This document shows positions 23,201 to 38,200 of a DNA stretch of 64,000 bases, in pieces. The notes beneath the pieces were generated by a model. The model did no database searches. It saw only the letters and a list, made by a program, of their open reading frames with translations, and was not told where the DNA came from. Positions within the stretch are counted from its first letter, which is position 1, and each line of letters begins with the position of its first letter. The DNA comes from Dasypus novemcinctus (Eukaryota; Chordata; Mammalia; Cingulata; Dasypodidae): assembly GCF_030445035.2 (NCBI RefSeq), contig NC_080689.1, positions 26,255,278-26,319,277 of the forward strand, written 5' to 3'. Made by a program: the position numbers and the translations under genes.

Positions 23201-26200
23201 CACCAGAAACCGAACAGGACCCCTCCCCTGCTGCATGGTAGGTGGGCACCCAACAGCTTGAGCCACATCTGCTTCCCAGTTCCTGGCCTTTAAGTAGGAG
23301 TTTTGTAGGTATGAGCTATTAGTATTACTATCATCATCATCACCATTGCCACCATGTACCCAGTGTTCCATTTGAGAAAAGAACTGGATTCGCTCATGGA
23401 ACTACCCTTTGAAATAGACGATATCCCTATGATCACCGTTTCCCTGTGTAAAGAAACCGACATTGAGAGAGGTAAATAATCTGAAGAGTTTAAAAAGGTA
23501 AGGGACTGGTGGTGCCAAGATTTGGAACCAAGTTAGTCCACCTCCAAGGCCTGTGCTGTAGTGCTGTTCACCGGTGTCCACAGTAAGGGCTGTCTACCTG
23601 AATTCTTTCTGTGTGCATGGGGAGTACTGAGTACTTTACGTGCCTCACCTTGATTAATCTTCACAATACTCTTACGTGGTGGATACTCTTACTGCCCCCA
23701 TTTTACAGAGGAGTAAATCAAGACTCAGAAAAGTTAAGCAGGGAAATGGACTTTGGCCCAGTGGTTAGGGCGTCCGTCTACCATATGGGAGGTCCGCGGT
23801 TCAAACCCCGGGCCTCCTTGACCCGTGTGGAGCTGGCCCATGCGCAGTGCTGATGCGCGCAAGGAGTGCCGTGCCACGCAAGGGTGTCCCCCGCGTGGGG
23901 GAGCCCCATGCGCAAGGAGTGCGCCCGTGAGGAAAGCCGCCCAGCGTGAAAAGAAAGAGCAGCCTGCCCAGGAATGGCGCCGCCCACACTTCCCGTGCCG
24001 CTGACGACAACAGAAGCGGACAAAGAAACAAGACGCAGCAAATAGACACCAAGAACAGACAACCAGGGGAGGGGGGGAATTAAATAAATAAATAAATCTT
24101 TAAAAAAAAAAAAAAGAAAAGAAAAGAAAAGTTAAGCAACCTCCACAAATTTTTTTTCTCCCCCCCACCCCCCCGGCCTGCTTTTTTGGCTGTCTGTGTC
24201 CATTCGCCGTGTGATCTTCTGTATCTTTTTCTCTTTTTTGTCTTCTCTTCTTATCTTTCTTCTCTACAACCGGCCTCTGATGTGGAGAGAGGTTCCCTGT
24301 CAGTTGCACCACCTCAGTTCCTGGTCTCTGCTGCGCAGACTCTCCTCTTCCTCTCTCTCTTGTTGCGTCATCATCTTGGGCGTGACTCATGTGCACGGGC
24401 ACTGGCTCACCACACAAGCACTGGCTCGTCACATGGGCACTTGGCCTACCACACGGGCACTCAGCTCACCACATGGGTACTCAGCTTGCTGCATGGACAC
24501 CCACATGGGCACTCAGCTCACCATGTGGTCACTGGCTCTCTGCGCAGGCACGCTTTCTCTTCTTCACCAGGAGGCCCCAGGGATCGAACCCAGGTCCTCC
24601 CATATGGTAGGCAGAGGCCTTATCACTTGAGCCATATCCGCTTCCCAACCTCCACAAATTTTTATAGAGAGAAATCTAGGATTTAAACACAAGCCTGCTT
24701 GACTCTAAAATCCCTTCTACTCTCTATTGAGCTTGACTGACAAGCAGAGGAGCAGGATGCGCCTGTGAAGCTGATAACAGTAATTGGTGCTCTTCATGCC
24801 TGATACCCACTGCAATCCAGGGGCACACAGTTTGCCTAATCAGTCCCATTTTCTGAGCTATCATTAGGGGCAATTTCCACTTTCTCTGATGCTTCATTTT
24901 CCTGCAGTTTTGGAAAGCTGTTGATTTGCTCAAATTAAGACACGCTTTTGTGCCTTTCACATGCTAGTTTTTTACATGCTGCCATAATGAGGAGTGTCAT
25001 GTGTTATGCCAAGCTTTGGAGGAATCTGTCAGGAGACTCCCAGACAGATTCTTAACCAGGAGTGCATGACTGGGCTTCAGAGGTTCTGGGAACATTCTTT
25101 CTGTGTGTATGCATCTTATTGGAGAGAGAGCCCATAGCTTTTACAAAATTCTCAAAGGAATTATGACTCAAAAAATAGTCTAAAAACCACTGTTCTTGAT
25201 TTTAAAATCACTAAGAAAGGAAGTTTAGCAAAAGAAAACCCCTAATTTCTTCTTTAGAGAAAATGGCCATGCTCTCTGGAGGCAGGAATGCACCTTCCTG
25301 TGGCATTGATGCCCATGCTCAGATGCTACAGAGAACGTTTCAGTATAGTCAGTGTTTAACCAGTAGTTCACTAATTCACCTTCTACCCCATTTTGTAAGA
25401 CTCTTGCTCCATACATTGTCAGAAATTGGAGCCCATAGGTTCTATAATATAAATTGTCCTGCCTGGACCCCAGATACAACTTGACAGGTGACAGGAGTCC
25501 GTTCCTACACTTGTTCTCTGCTGCACCATGTCCAATTAGCTAGCCCAACTTGTCCTTCACAAATGGGCTCCCGACACGGCCCCTGGAAAAATCTTTACTG
25601 GCGCTCACGGCTGAGTTAGGTGCTTGTTCTCTAGGCTTGCCTGGAGCATCATGACTGCTGCTGCCTTGTCATCTGTCACACTCTGCTCTAAGTTCTTATT
25701 TTCTTGTCTGTTTTTTTCCCACCAGGTTCTGGGCTCCCTTAGGTCAGTTTAACATCTAGCATATAAAAGATCTTAAAAATTGGTGAATGAACAATTTTTG
25801 TTTCTCCCCCATCTAAAAGTAATTGCAAGAATTAGTTTTCTTATGGTAGAATCATCTAAAGGCACTTCTGACTGTAGAAAAACTCCAAAACACAACAACA
25901 TGAACCTCCTGTCAGGACTTGTTTTTCCATGCCAAGAGGAGAAACATTGTAAAGTAGAATATTAATTATCTATTGCTATAAACCAAGTTCTCCAACACTT
26001 CATTTATTGTCTCTCGTTGTTTCTGTCAGTCGGGAATTTAGACCAGGCATATCTTGCCTCTGCACATGATGTGAAGGGGCATGGCTGTTAGACTAGAGCA
26101 CCCTCCATACATGGCCTCGCCTTGTGGCCTGAGCTTCCTGGCTGGATTGCCAGGGCAAGTGTTCTGAGAAACAGAGGCCAGGCCAAAGTCACTTTGTGTT

Positions 26201-29200
26201 CTATAACCTGACTTCAGAAGTCACACAGATCACCTGTGCCACCTTCTATAGATTGAGGAAGTTACAAAGTCCATCCAGGGGAAGCGGACTTGGCCCAATG
26301 GATAGGGCGTCCGCCTACCACATGAGAGGTCCATGGTTCAAACCCCAGGCCTCCTTGACCTGTGTGGAGCTGGCCCATGTGCAGTGCTGATGCGCACAAG
26401 GAGTGCCCTGCCACGCAGGGGTGTCCCCCATGTAGGGGAGCCCCACGCGCAAGGAGTGCACCCTGTAAGGAGAGCCACCCAGCGTGAAAGAACATGCAGC
26501 CTGCCCAAGAATGGCACCACACACACGGAGAAATGGCACAACAAGATGATGCAACAAAAAGAAACACAGACTAGCTATCAGGGAAATGCAAATCAAAACT
26601 ACAATGAGATACCATCTTACACCCATAAGATTGGCAGCTATGAAAAAAAACAGAAGAATACAAGTGCTGGAGAGGATGTGAAGGAAGGGGAACACTCATC
26701 CACTGCTGGTGGGAATGCAGAAGGATCCAACCATTCTGGAGGACAGTATGGCGGTTTCTCAAAAAACTAGCCATAGATTTGCCATATGACCCAGCAATAC
26801 CACTGCTGGGTATATACCCAGCAGAACTGAAAACAAGGACACAAACCGATATATGTACACCAATGTTCATAGCAGCATTGTTCACTATTGCCAAAAGTTG
26901 GAATCAACCCAAATGCCCATCAACAGATGAGTGGATCAATAAAATGTGGTATATACACACAATGGAATACTACTCGGCTGTAAGAACAAACACACTACAA
27001 ACACATGTGATAACATGGATGAATCTTGAGAACCTTATGTTGAGTGAAGCAACCCAGACATTGAAGGACAAATACTACATGACCTCAATGATATGAAATA
27101 AACAAGCTGCCCTAGATAGCAAGAGACTGAACGATAGGCTTACAGGAAATCGGAGGGTGGAGGAAGGATATGAGCCGATGTCTGCAAGGGTGGAATTTAA
27201 GACGAGATGGTGGTAAGTATGAACACAAAGAAGAGATAAAAGGGGGGCAAGGGGCTGCCTTTGGTTGGGGTTTTGCGGGTTTGAGGGTGGCTGGGGAGGG
27301 ACGGATGGGTAACGTTGCCCAAAAGTGGGGGGAGGGAGGGGTAGCATACGAACACAGGAGAGGGTCAGGTGTTGGTGGAGAGTAAAATGCCGAGAAAATC
27401 ATATCAAAATATAATAAAGAGGGTTACCTGTTTAGAATGCTCGGAGGGGAGGGTCTGATGCAGGACGGGCTCCTGGGGAATGTCTAAATGCTCATTCTGC
27501 CAGAGTGGGTGACACCATGGGGTAGAAACCCAAGTAGTGAGAGTGGGGGTGGACCCACATCCTGGGGAGGACTAATGCCATCAAATAGAGGGAACTGTAT
27601 CCCTCAAGAGAAAGGGTGGCTCCCAGGGCATTGGGGCAGTTGAGCAAGTTAGGCCCTGAACACTATTCCATCTATCTCTGGAAGTGGCTCCTCAGGAAAC
27701 GGAGGTTGGCTGTCACTGTGGGCACCAAGGTGGAAGGGAAAATGGACGTTAAATGTGTGGAACCAAAGTAAATGGGGGGTAAGAGAGGATTTTCTTGAGA
27801 GTACACAAGGATGGATATAAAACATGTAATATTACACCATAACATATAGGAGATGACAGACTGATAATGTAAACCATAATGTAAAACATAGGATAACTAA
27901 AAATGTAAAGAACTGTGTATCCTAAAGTATGCACCATAATGTAAGCACAGATGTAAAGTTACCTTGTTAGACAGCTAATGTCTCAGACTCTGTACATCAC
28001 TTTAAGTAAATATGATATGAATAGGGCGTAAGAGTATCACTGTGGCAGGGAAAAGGTTTTCTGGTGGATGTGTGGGAGTGCTGTATATTATATATATACA
28101 TTGCTGTGGTCTAGGACTCCTGTGAAGAAAAGCTGAATAATTAGGGGGGGAAAAAAAAAAAAAAAAGAAAAAGATAGGATGTGGAATTTTTTCAAGTCAA
28201 CATTCTTTATCTAAGTTCTTTATCTAACTTTATCCAAGTTCTTTATCTATCCTTCAAACCCATCGCTATATGCCATTCCCTAGTAAGGGACCATGACATT
28301 ATATTGGGCTTCAAATTTCGGGGAGTTCTGGATCACAGAGTGTTTCAACAATGGCAATGGAGGGATACTGGTATGGGATACCAATGACAGGTGATATATG
28401 GCTGACAGGGAGCTGTACAGAACATATGTCCAGGGTGCATGGTAATGTTTGGATATACTCATAGTGGCAACAATTAAAAACCACAGCAGGGGGGGTACTG
28501 GGTTCCTGGCCAGTGGTGCTCTGTCGTGGTCCCTAGGGGAGCAGCAACAGTCTCCCAGGTACAGTGGCGGGGACAGGGAGGGAGTGAGGGTTCAACAGTG
28601 AGCCCCTGATGCTAATGACTATGCTTGTGAGCTGATAAACCTAAAATAAGAACAAGGCCTAGAGCAACATTGTGCCTGGGAATTTCCTCCTGTCAGCCTT
28701 CATGTTACTCAAATGTGGCCAGTCTCGAAGCCAAACTCAGCATGTAAATGCAATGCCTTCCCCCCAGCGTGGGACATGACACCCGGGGATGAGCCTCCCT
28801 GGCAACGAGGGACCACTATCAACTACCAACTGATGATGCAACTGGAAAATGACCTTATACGGAAGGTTCAATGCGGATCAGCAGAATATCCACGTCTACA
28901 TAAAATACCATGACTTTAAAATGCTGTTTGACCTAAAGTAAGGGGGAAATGAAAAGGAGAAATGAGTTTATATGGCTACGAGTTTCTAAAAAAGAGTCTG
29001 GAGGCTGGCAGAAGGATTGCCCTCATGCACAACTGAGCAGAGTCAGAGAGACAGATAAAGCAGATACAAACCCCAGATATTGGTTCCTTTGAAGGCTAAA
29101 GAGACCCATGGGAGTTATGGTCATGGCCGATGGGGTTAACTACCAGGGCAGATGGCCCCTCTTTGGAAATGGTGTTTATGTGTGATGAATCTGGACTCAG

Positions 29201-32200
29201 ATGGGATCTCCCTTCATAAGACTTTCATGCTAATGTGCTGGAGGTGCAGTTAATGTTGGGGTTTAAGATATATTTAGGGGATTTGAATCTCTGGACTGAC
29301 AATGTGATAGCCAGGTCCTGAGCCTCAACAGACTCCAGCACCTACAATCTGATCTATTGGACTTACCACACTCAGCTAAGATGGAGTTGAAGAAGGACAA
29401 CCACCACACCATGGAGCCTAGAGTGATTACAACTGAAAATGGGAGGATTGCATCCAGCATCCATGTGGAATCTGAGCCTCCTCTTGACATAGAGGTGCAA
29501 TGGACACAACCAATCCAATGTCCACATAGAAGAGGTGGCATTGGATTGGGAAAAGTGGACATGGTGGACGATGGGTATGGGGAAAGGCAGGAAGAGATGA
29601 GAGGTGGAGGCGTCTTTGGGACATGGAGCTGCCCTGGATGGTGCTTCAGAGGTAATCACCGGACATTGTAAATCCTCACAGGACCCACTGGATGGAATGG
29701 AGGAGAGTATGGGCCATGATGTGAACCATTGTCTATGAGGTGCAGAGGTGCCCAAAGATGTACTTACCAAATCCAATGGATGTGTCATGATGATGGGAAC
29801 GAGTGTTGTTGGGGGGGGAGAGGGGGGATGGGGGGGTGGGGTTGAATGGGACCTCACATATGTATTTTTAATGTAATATTATTACAAAGTCAATAAAAAA
29901 AAAAAAAAAAGAAACACAGATTCCCGGTGCCACTGATAAGGATAGAAGCGGTCACAGAAGAACACACAGCAAATGGACACAGAGAGCAGACAACTGGGGG
30001 TGGGGGGCAGGAGGGGAGAAGGGGAGAGAAATAAATAAAAAATAAATCCTAAAAAAAAAAAAAAATGTCCATCCAGTTTCAAGGGAGGAAACAAAGATTC
30101 TACCTCTCAGTGAAGGAGTGTCAGCATTGTGATGTGAGAAGAGCATGTGGGATGTGATAAATATTGGTGCAACCATCTTTGAAAAATACAGGGAAGCAGA
30201 CGTAGCTCAAGTGATAGAGCTTCTGCCTACCATATGGGAGGACCCAGTTCGATCCCTGGGGCCTCCTGGTGAAAAAAAAAGAGAAAGCATGCCTGCGCAG
30301 TGAGCCAGCGCCTGCACGAGTGCCCACATGGTAAGCATGAGTGCCCGTGTGATGATCCAATGCCTGCACAAGTGAGTCACGCAGCAAGACGATGACGCAA
30401 CAAAAGAGAGACAAGGGGAGGGTCAAGGTGAAGCACAGCAGAAACCAGGAACTGAGGTGGCACAATTGACAGGGACCCTCTCTCCCCATTAGAGTTCTCC
30501 AGGATCGATCCTGGTGAATCCTAGGAGAGAAAATGAAAAGACAACACAGCAAAAATAGCAGGGCAGGAGGAGAGGAAAGGGTGGGGAGGTTTAATTAATA
30601 AATAAATAAATAAATAAAAGAAAGAAAGAAAAATACAACCTGCCACAAGCCATCATGGGGAATAGGCCAACTTCCTCATCCTAGAATATGAGTATAAATC
30701 CCTTATGTGAGATAAAGGATAGAATCCAGACAGGTTGATTTCACAAAGGCAGTGTATTTTTCCTTCCTTCCAGAGTGCAGGTAATTATAACTCTGTCAAG
30801 AATGTAAATAGAAAAAGGAAGATTTAAATGCCTTGTAACAGAGATCTGGAATGTTAGAAAATCCCATTTCTAGTTATCAGTTCTATCTTCTTACAAAAAG
30901 GAGGTAACTAGTTTCTGGCGTGATGCCCATGCAACCCCTTTGCGGTAGTCATGTATAGACCCTCCTCCACGTCACTGCGCCTCGGTCCTGGCTCACTGTC
31001 CCTCCAACAGCACTCACAATTCTTGATTATTACATTATCTCCGTCGATGATTCCCTGACCTCTCAGCTTCTTGACATCTTCTCTTCCAGTGATTATGTCC
31101 TCCACCCTTCTCAGCTACTCGCTTCTGTGGTCATAACAGTCAAACCCTTGACCCTGTCGTTACCTCTGATTGCAGCCCTCCATGATCACAATTTAAGATG
31201 TCTCCACCCCAACCACCACCTCCTATAGTTTAGCACCAGTAATTCTTTGGTACCAAAAGAACCCATAGTCCCTTGATCCTCCCCCTCTTTTGCTGCCCCT
31301 CACCACCTCACGACCTCACTCCCTCTCCTTCTCACACCAGGTAGATCCAAGTCCATCGTTAGAATCACCCAGCACACATGTTCTCAACCCCCTTGTCCTG
31401 TCCCCTTCTTTGTCTTCTAATCCTGATAAAATCCAGCCCTCCCCTCCTGTCATTATGGTACTGGTCTTACTCTAAATTCATGACCACAGACCTCAAATGG
31501 GTCATTTTTTTTTTAATGAAAGAAATGATTAATTTATTTCAAACTCTCTGTTACTCAGCATTACCACTTAAACTTGTTATGGTAATTCAATATTCTTGTC
31601 AACAGAGCTATCATATATACCATGGATTGCCAGATGGAAACAATAAAGCTCATTTTGAACTTATTTGTAAAAACTTTACCAAATATAATACATCCTTTGT
31701 AATACAAATAACAAGATCATCATTTACTGGAATAAACTTTTTAGCTTTTGAAGATGCTTTCACAGCTACTGTTTTTTGTTTGTTTCTTTTTTAAATATAT
31801 TTTTTATTTATTTTTAAAAGACATGTAGAACACACAAAATGTTACATTAGAAAATATAGGGGACTCCCATGTGCCCCACTGCCCACCCCCCCCACTTTTC
31901 CCACATCAACTTCTTTCATTAGTGTGGTACATTCACTGCAATTGATGAGCACATTTTGGAGCACTGCTATCAAATGGGTCTTTAGTGCTGCCTGGCAGTC
32001 AGATTTTCCTGGGAACAGGGAAGCAAAAGTCCACCTTGGTCCACTCCTCTGCCCCAGAGCTGTAGCCCCACGTCTTTAGGGGTTAGATGCCGCCTGCCAC
32101 CACTTGCCAGATGTCTCTACTAAGACCTGAACGCACACTCAGTCAAACTTGAGGAAAATAAGAAATTCAGAATTTTCTTCAGAAAACAGCCTCTCTCTGT

Positions 32201-35200
32201 GGGCACCCCATCTTTCTGGTGGCTTCCAAACCCATGTCTGATGATGCGACATCCTCTCTGTGGGCACCTTTCCCAGTTCCACTTCATTTCCTGTACACTC
32301 AGCACTGCTGAGAGCTCTTTTGACCTATTCTCTTCTCAGCACCAAGGCACAAACTCCCATGTACAGACAAACCAAAGTCAGAAGAACTTCACGTTCATTT
32401 TCCACGTTCTTAATGAGAAGAATCAGGAGCACCTGGGAGGGTTGGGGGTGGGCAAGGCTGTAACGGAATGAGTCCCTCCAGGGTGAGGTGGAAAGTAAGG
32501 GCCTGGAGACTTCCACACTGTGGAGATGTGTGATCTCAGGCAAGTCCCTTTAGCTGTCTGGGTCTTAACTTCGTCACCTGCAGAGTGAAGAGATTGGATG
32601 AGATGATTTCTATGGTCCTTTCTAGTTCTTTCATTCTGGCTTTGTCACAGGATGCTATAGCATTCACAGATGCCCCTGTTTTTCTGTCTCTATTTCATTA
32701 ACTCATTAGTTACTCAATCAAGTAAAGGGCTCTGCTTCATAACCTAGAGGATACAAAGATAAATAGGACACAATTCCTGCCTGCTAAGAGCGCACATTCC
32801 TGATAGACAAATAGCTGAATATAATCCTATAGTTAAGCTATGATGTGTTGAATGTTTTGGGGACAGTAAGTTCAAAGTGGATGGCAACAAAGAAAAAGGG
32901 ATTAGTTCTGTCTGTGGAGGTTTGAAACCTTCAAAGAGGAAGTGGCATTAGAAAGTATGATCATTTGGGCTACATGATCAATTGGGCTTTGCCAGGGGTT
33001 GGTGGGGGAAGGGGGCATGGAAAGGAAATTCCAATGTGAGAAGGGGCCCAAAGACATGGTGAATCTGGGGAACTAATTCCTAGATGTGGATCTGCCTTAT
33101 TATTAAATGCATGAAGGAATACAGCAGAGCATGTGACTGGAGAAGATGTATAAAACCTTCTCTATTTTCCTCTTTTCATTTAGCAAAAATCTCATTTTAG
33201 AATTACCCCAAATTTCTCATTTTAAATCAGGGCTTCTTTGCCATTCTTGCTTCGCTAACCTCTCACCTCTGCTTCGTGTATGTTATGCTGCATGGGAAAA
33301 TGGCCTTTTTATTTATTTATGCCATCTTCCAAAGATTCCCAAACATCACTTATCAAATATTTCCATGTAATATGTAAGGCAGCAAATAATAGCTTTTACA
33401 GAAGTAAACATTGACTGGTGGATTGATCAATATCAGGTAAACAGATCTGAAATATGCCTTGGCTCCTTCCACCAGGAAAATTCCACAGCTTTCTTTGTTC
33501 CATTCAAGTCTCCTAATGAGTTATACTTTTTTTTTTTTAAGATTTTATTTATTTATCTCTCCCCACACCCTGTTTGCACTTGCTGTGTCTATTTGTGATG
33601 TGCTCATCTTCCTTTTCAGGAGGCACCGGAAATCGAACCTGGAACCTCCCATGTGGGAGGGAGACACCCAATCGCTTGAGCCACCTCTGCTCCCTGCTTG
33701 TTGTGTCTCTTCATATGTCATCTTGTTGCATCAGCTTGCTGTGCCAGCCCTTCACATCAGCTCACTGTCTTGCTCGTCTTCTTCAGGAGGCCCTGGGAAC
33801 TAAACCGGGGACCTCCTGTGTGGTAGGCAGGAGCTCAATCACTTGAGCCATATCTGCTTCCTCATAGTTAAACTTTAAGGGAAATAATTGTAAGCAATCT
33901 TGATTGACCTGGGGGCATTTATGTTGTAACTGTGATAATGGTTAGATTTTAATCAGGTGTGGCTTTAGGAAATCACTAAATATTGTGAACACCATATCAG
34001 GTTAGGAAGAAAGCTTAATGTAAATTACACTCAGAAATGGGTTGATAAGGTTCCTGAGCCCCTGCAAATAGCTGCTTCTTTCTCGCAGTGCAATTATTTC
34101 CACCAGGAGAGCTCCACTATTGCCTTTCTTTAAGTCAGCATGGGAGGTGGCTGGTCACACAGGCGCCTCAGGAAAAAAGTGCCCAGGTTTGGCCTTTGGC
34201 CTTAAGGAGCCAAAACGTTCCACAACCATTTTTCCTAGAACTTGATCTGGTTTGGAGGACTGACTCACAGAGCTCAGAGAAGGTGGATGGTAGTAAAGTA
34301 AGCCCTTTACGTTGTGTTTCTAGCACCATCTGCAGGGAAACAAAAGTGCCTTTATTAGGAAACTTTCAGTTGAAAGTGTCAGAAATTCAACTCAGACCAT
34401 CTTCACTGATAGTAGGTAGCAGAGGGGAGGAAGGAGCAGCTCAGCATAGATTCTAATAAACAGAGGGTTAAGTTTATTGTGGTGAAGTGATTCCTTTATA
34501 GATGTAATCCCTAAAACAAAAATTTAGACCTTCTAATTATCAGAAGTGCACAAACACAGATCATGTAATAAAAAGATTTTTTTTAAAAGACCAACAACTG
34601 TAAGTTATAAACACAGAAAGCATACCATAAAATATGATGGTAGAACTTAGAACATGGATGTGTCATATTAAAAGCATAAAACACCCCTATTAAACAAAGT
34701 CTCTCAGATTAGCATCACAAAGCTGATTTCAGCACAGAAGGCATTCAGTTTCTCAGAGGAAGATACTGTAATGGTAAAAGAAGCAATTTATGATGAAGAT
34801 TCACAAAAATGACTGTACCTAAGACCATAAAAAACACCCCAGGCAACTCCATAAAATATAAATAATATGGCCAATGTTGAGCTAGAAAAAAATTTTTTAG
34901 CTCTCTTAGGTAGTTCTTGGATTAAAAAGAAAAACGCCAAAAAAGAAATACCTAGAAAATAACTATAATGGAAACACTTCCCTGGTGATATAGCTGAACT
35001 ATTGCTAAAAAGAGAATTTTAGGTGTAAATACATTTTGAATTTAAAAAATACATAAAACAAAACTACAAAATCATCTTTCACTAATCTTTATACAACATC
35101 TCTGTTTCTCATAGTGCACAAAAGCTTCTGTATTAAATTGACTCATAACTGCTTTTTTTTTTTTAAAGATTTATTTATTTCTCTCCCCTTTCCCCCATTG

Positions 35201-38200
35201 TCTGCTCTCTGTGTCCATTCACTGTGTGTTCTTCTGTGTCCGCCTGCATACTCATCAGGCTGCACTGGTGATCTGTGTCTCTTTTTGTTGCATCATCTTG
35301 CTGCGTCAGCTCCCTGTGTGTGCTTCGCCACAAGTGGGCAGGCTGTGGTTTCGCGCGGGGCAGCTATCCTTGCACAGGGGCCACTCCTTGTGCGGGTGGG
35401 GGTACGCTTAGGCGGGGTCATCCCTTCATGGGCTGGCACTCCTTGCATTGCAGCAGCACTGTGCGTGGGCCAGCTCACAACACGAGCCAGAAGGCACTGG
35501 GTAGCGAACACTTGGACCTCCTATATGGTAGATGGATGCTCTATCTATTGAGCTACATCCACTTCCCCATAACTGTATTTTGTATTTGGAGAGAGTATGA
35601 CCACTGAACCTGAAATCTTTAAAGATGTTAATAATATTGAACCAGTCAAATAACACAAGACCTTTGAAAAAGAATAACAAAATAAATGCAAAAAATCAAA
35701 AGAAGTTAACAAAAATAAAAGCAGAAACCAATAATTTTTAAAAGAGAGAAAATAAAATAAATTTAGATATATATTATAAAATAATCCAAAAGCTGCTTCT
35801 TGGGGGTGGGGTAGGGGAAGGAAATAAAAACAATAAAATAGATAAAACATTAGCTAATATCTTCAATATACGAAATAAGAAATGGGCATGGTGAAATAAC
35901 TACAGATGACATGAAAAGAATCATAAATGATTTCTCTGTTCAATTCTTTCCAAAAATTTGAGTTATAGGGATGAAGTGGATAATTTTCTAGAAAATGTAA
36001 TTTTGTAAATGTGATCCCTGAAACTTTAGACAAACTGCCATAGAAAAGTAGAGGAAAATATGAGTGCTTATGAAATTGTCTACTGAAATACCTAGAAATA
36101 AATAAATTTAGCAACAACCTCCAAAATACATTGTCTAATGAAAAGACCAGGATTTCAGAGGTATTAAAATATGAAAATAAAGAGTGCCTTAAATTGATGA
36201 AACACAGTATAACAGCACCATAGGTTTTTGTTTAATGATATGAAGTTATGTGTGTCTGTTTCCTCACCCATTACATGACAGTTTGGACCAAAGGAACTCT
36301 GAGAACTTTCCAGACCCAATACCCTTGAGATTTTTTTTAAAAGATTTATATATTTATTTTACTTCATTTTATTTAATCCCCTTTTCTGTTTGCGCTCACT
36401 GTTTGCCATCAGCTCTCCACAGTGCCATAGGCCATCAGACCAGCTTGCCTTCACCAGGAAGCCCCAGGAATGGAAGCCAGGGCCTCCCATATGGTAGACG
36501 GGAGCCCAATCACCTGATCCACGTCCACCTCCAACCCTCGAGATCTGTATCACCATGAAGGGATGGTCCTGCCCGGGCAGTGGGGGTGTGGTGATGGCCA
36601 AGACAAGCCCTATCCAGGTTCCTTCTCTGCTTTGCCCTTTAAGATAGGAGGGTCCCCACACTGTAGACTCCTCCCACAGAACTCACCACCCACCCACATC
36701 CCTGGGAAGAGGCTCCAGGATGGCCTACCTTGATACGAGAAAATATAATACTCTGGGAAGAGGCTCCAGGATCGCCCACCTTGATACAAGAAAATATAAT
36801 ATTCAGGGAATGAGGAATCTGGCTTCGATGCAAGAAGGAGGTGGTGATTGCCTAACCAGGACTCCTCAGGAATCACTCCTGGAGGCAGAGAACTGTCATT
36901 CAAAGGATGGACTCTAAAATGGGCATATAGTAGAGTGGCCACATGTCCCAGTTTGCCCTGGATGGTCTCAGTTGAGCCATTAGTCCCATGTTATTTATTT
37001 TTTTTATTTTTTTAAAGGTATAGATCACAAAAACATTACATTAAAAAATATGAGAGGTTCCCTTATCCCCCCTCTTGTTATTTTTAATAGCTCCTGCTAC
37101 GGTTTAGATAGTGTCTACAGGCTGATCAGGAAGGTGATTGGGGCAAGGATTTTCAACAACCCTTTGACTAATAATGGCCCCCAATGGTGTGAGAATCATT
37201 GATTAGCCACTGTGAGAGCTTGGTTATGAGCCCTGGGACATTTCAGCACAAAAGCCAGGAATGTCGTCAAGGTGACTGATGCCATGGTCAGAAGTTGGCC
37301 CTCACTCTTTAACCAACTTAGCCCTTAATAAAAATGATGCTTCCTTGATTTTTGTATATTTTCACACTTAATGATTCTTAAATCATGTTATAAGAATTCA
37401 TGTTACGTTGAATTCATGTTATAGCTACTGCTCTTGTAATTAATAGCATCCTACAGTTAAGTAATTTGTTCTTCTTCATAGGATCTGAGCCCCCATCTCC
37501 TTTACAAATTGAAATGAAGGCTGAGAAGGTTGGACCAGTGGGTCTTTAGATGCTGTATTAGTCAGCCAGAGGAGTGCTGATGCAAAGTACTAGAAATCTT
37601 TTGGCTTTTATAAAGGGTATTTATTTGGGGTAGAAGCTTACAGTTACCAGACCATAAAGTGTAAGTTACTTCCCTCACCAAAGTCTGTTGCCATGTGTTG
37701 GAGCAAGATGGCTGCTGGTCTCTGTGAGGATCCAGCCTTCCTCTTCCCTTTAAGGCTCCGTGGTCCCAGCTTCTTCCAATATCAGCTGTAGGCTAGGATA
37801 AGTCTCATCTCTCCCGGGGCTCATTCCTTTCCAGGCTCAGCTGCTCTGTTCGCTCCACTAGGCCAGCTGTAAACTATCAGGCAAACAGCTCATCTCTCTT
37901 CGTGGGGCCTCTGCCGCGTCTCCAGGAGCTTTCTCTTTCCTTACATATCTGCTGCTCTGTATTCTCCTCTGTGTAATTATTTCCCGGGGCTCCAGTGTCA
38001 AAACTCAAACTCTCTCCTCTGACATGGGCAAGTCAAAGCCTTAATCATAATTTAATCAAGTAAAAGTGAAACCTCTGAATCTAATATAATCTAATATGCC
38101 TAGAGGAACAAACCAGTTTACAAACATAATCCAATATCTATTTTGAAATTCATAAACAATATCAAACTGCTACAGATGCTGTATATAAAGATTTGATTTT

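Larger units (their letters stand above)
23640..24725 (+). mobile_element. MIR core split by two SINEs
   Basis: The MIR begins with GTGCCTCACCTTGATTAATC and CATTTTACAGAGGAGTAAAT, is broken at 23741, shows only a ~15-nt bridge (ACCTCCACAAATTTTT) between two SINEs, and resumes after 24663 with ATCTAGGATTTAAACACAAG. Confidence 0.7.

Noticed and set aside
26779-27096. 106-codon frame resembling reverse-transcriptase tail
   Set aside because: It is the end of L1 ORF2 in a 5'-truncated insertion, not an independent gene, and it cannot encode an active enzyme.
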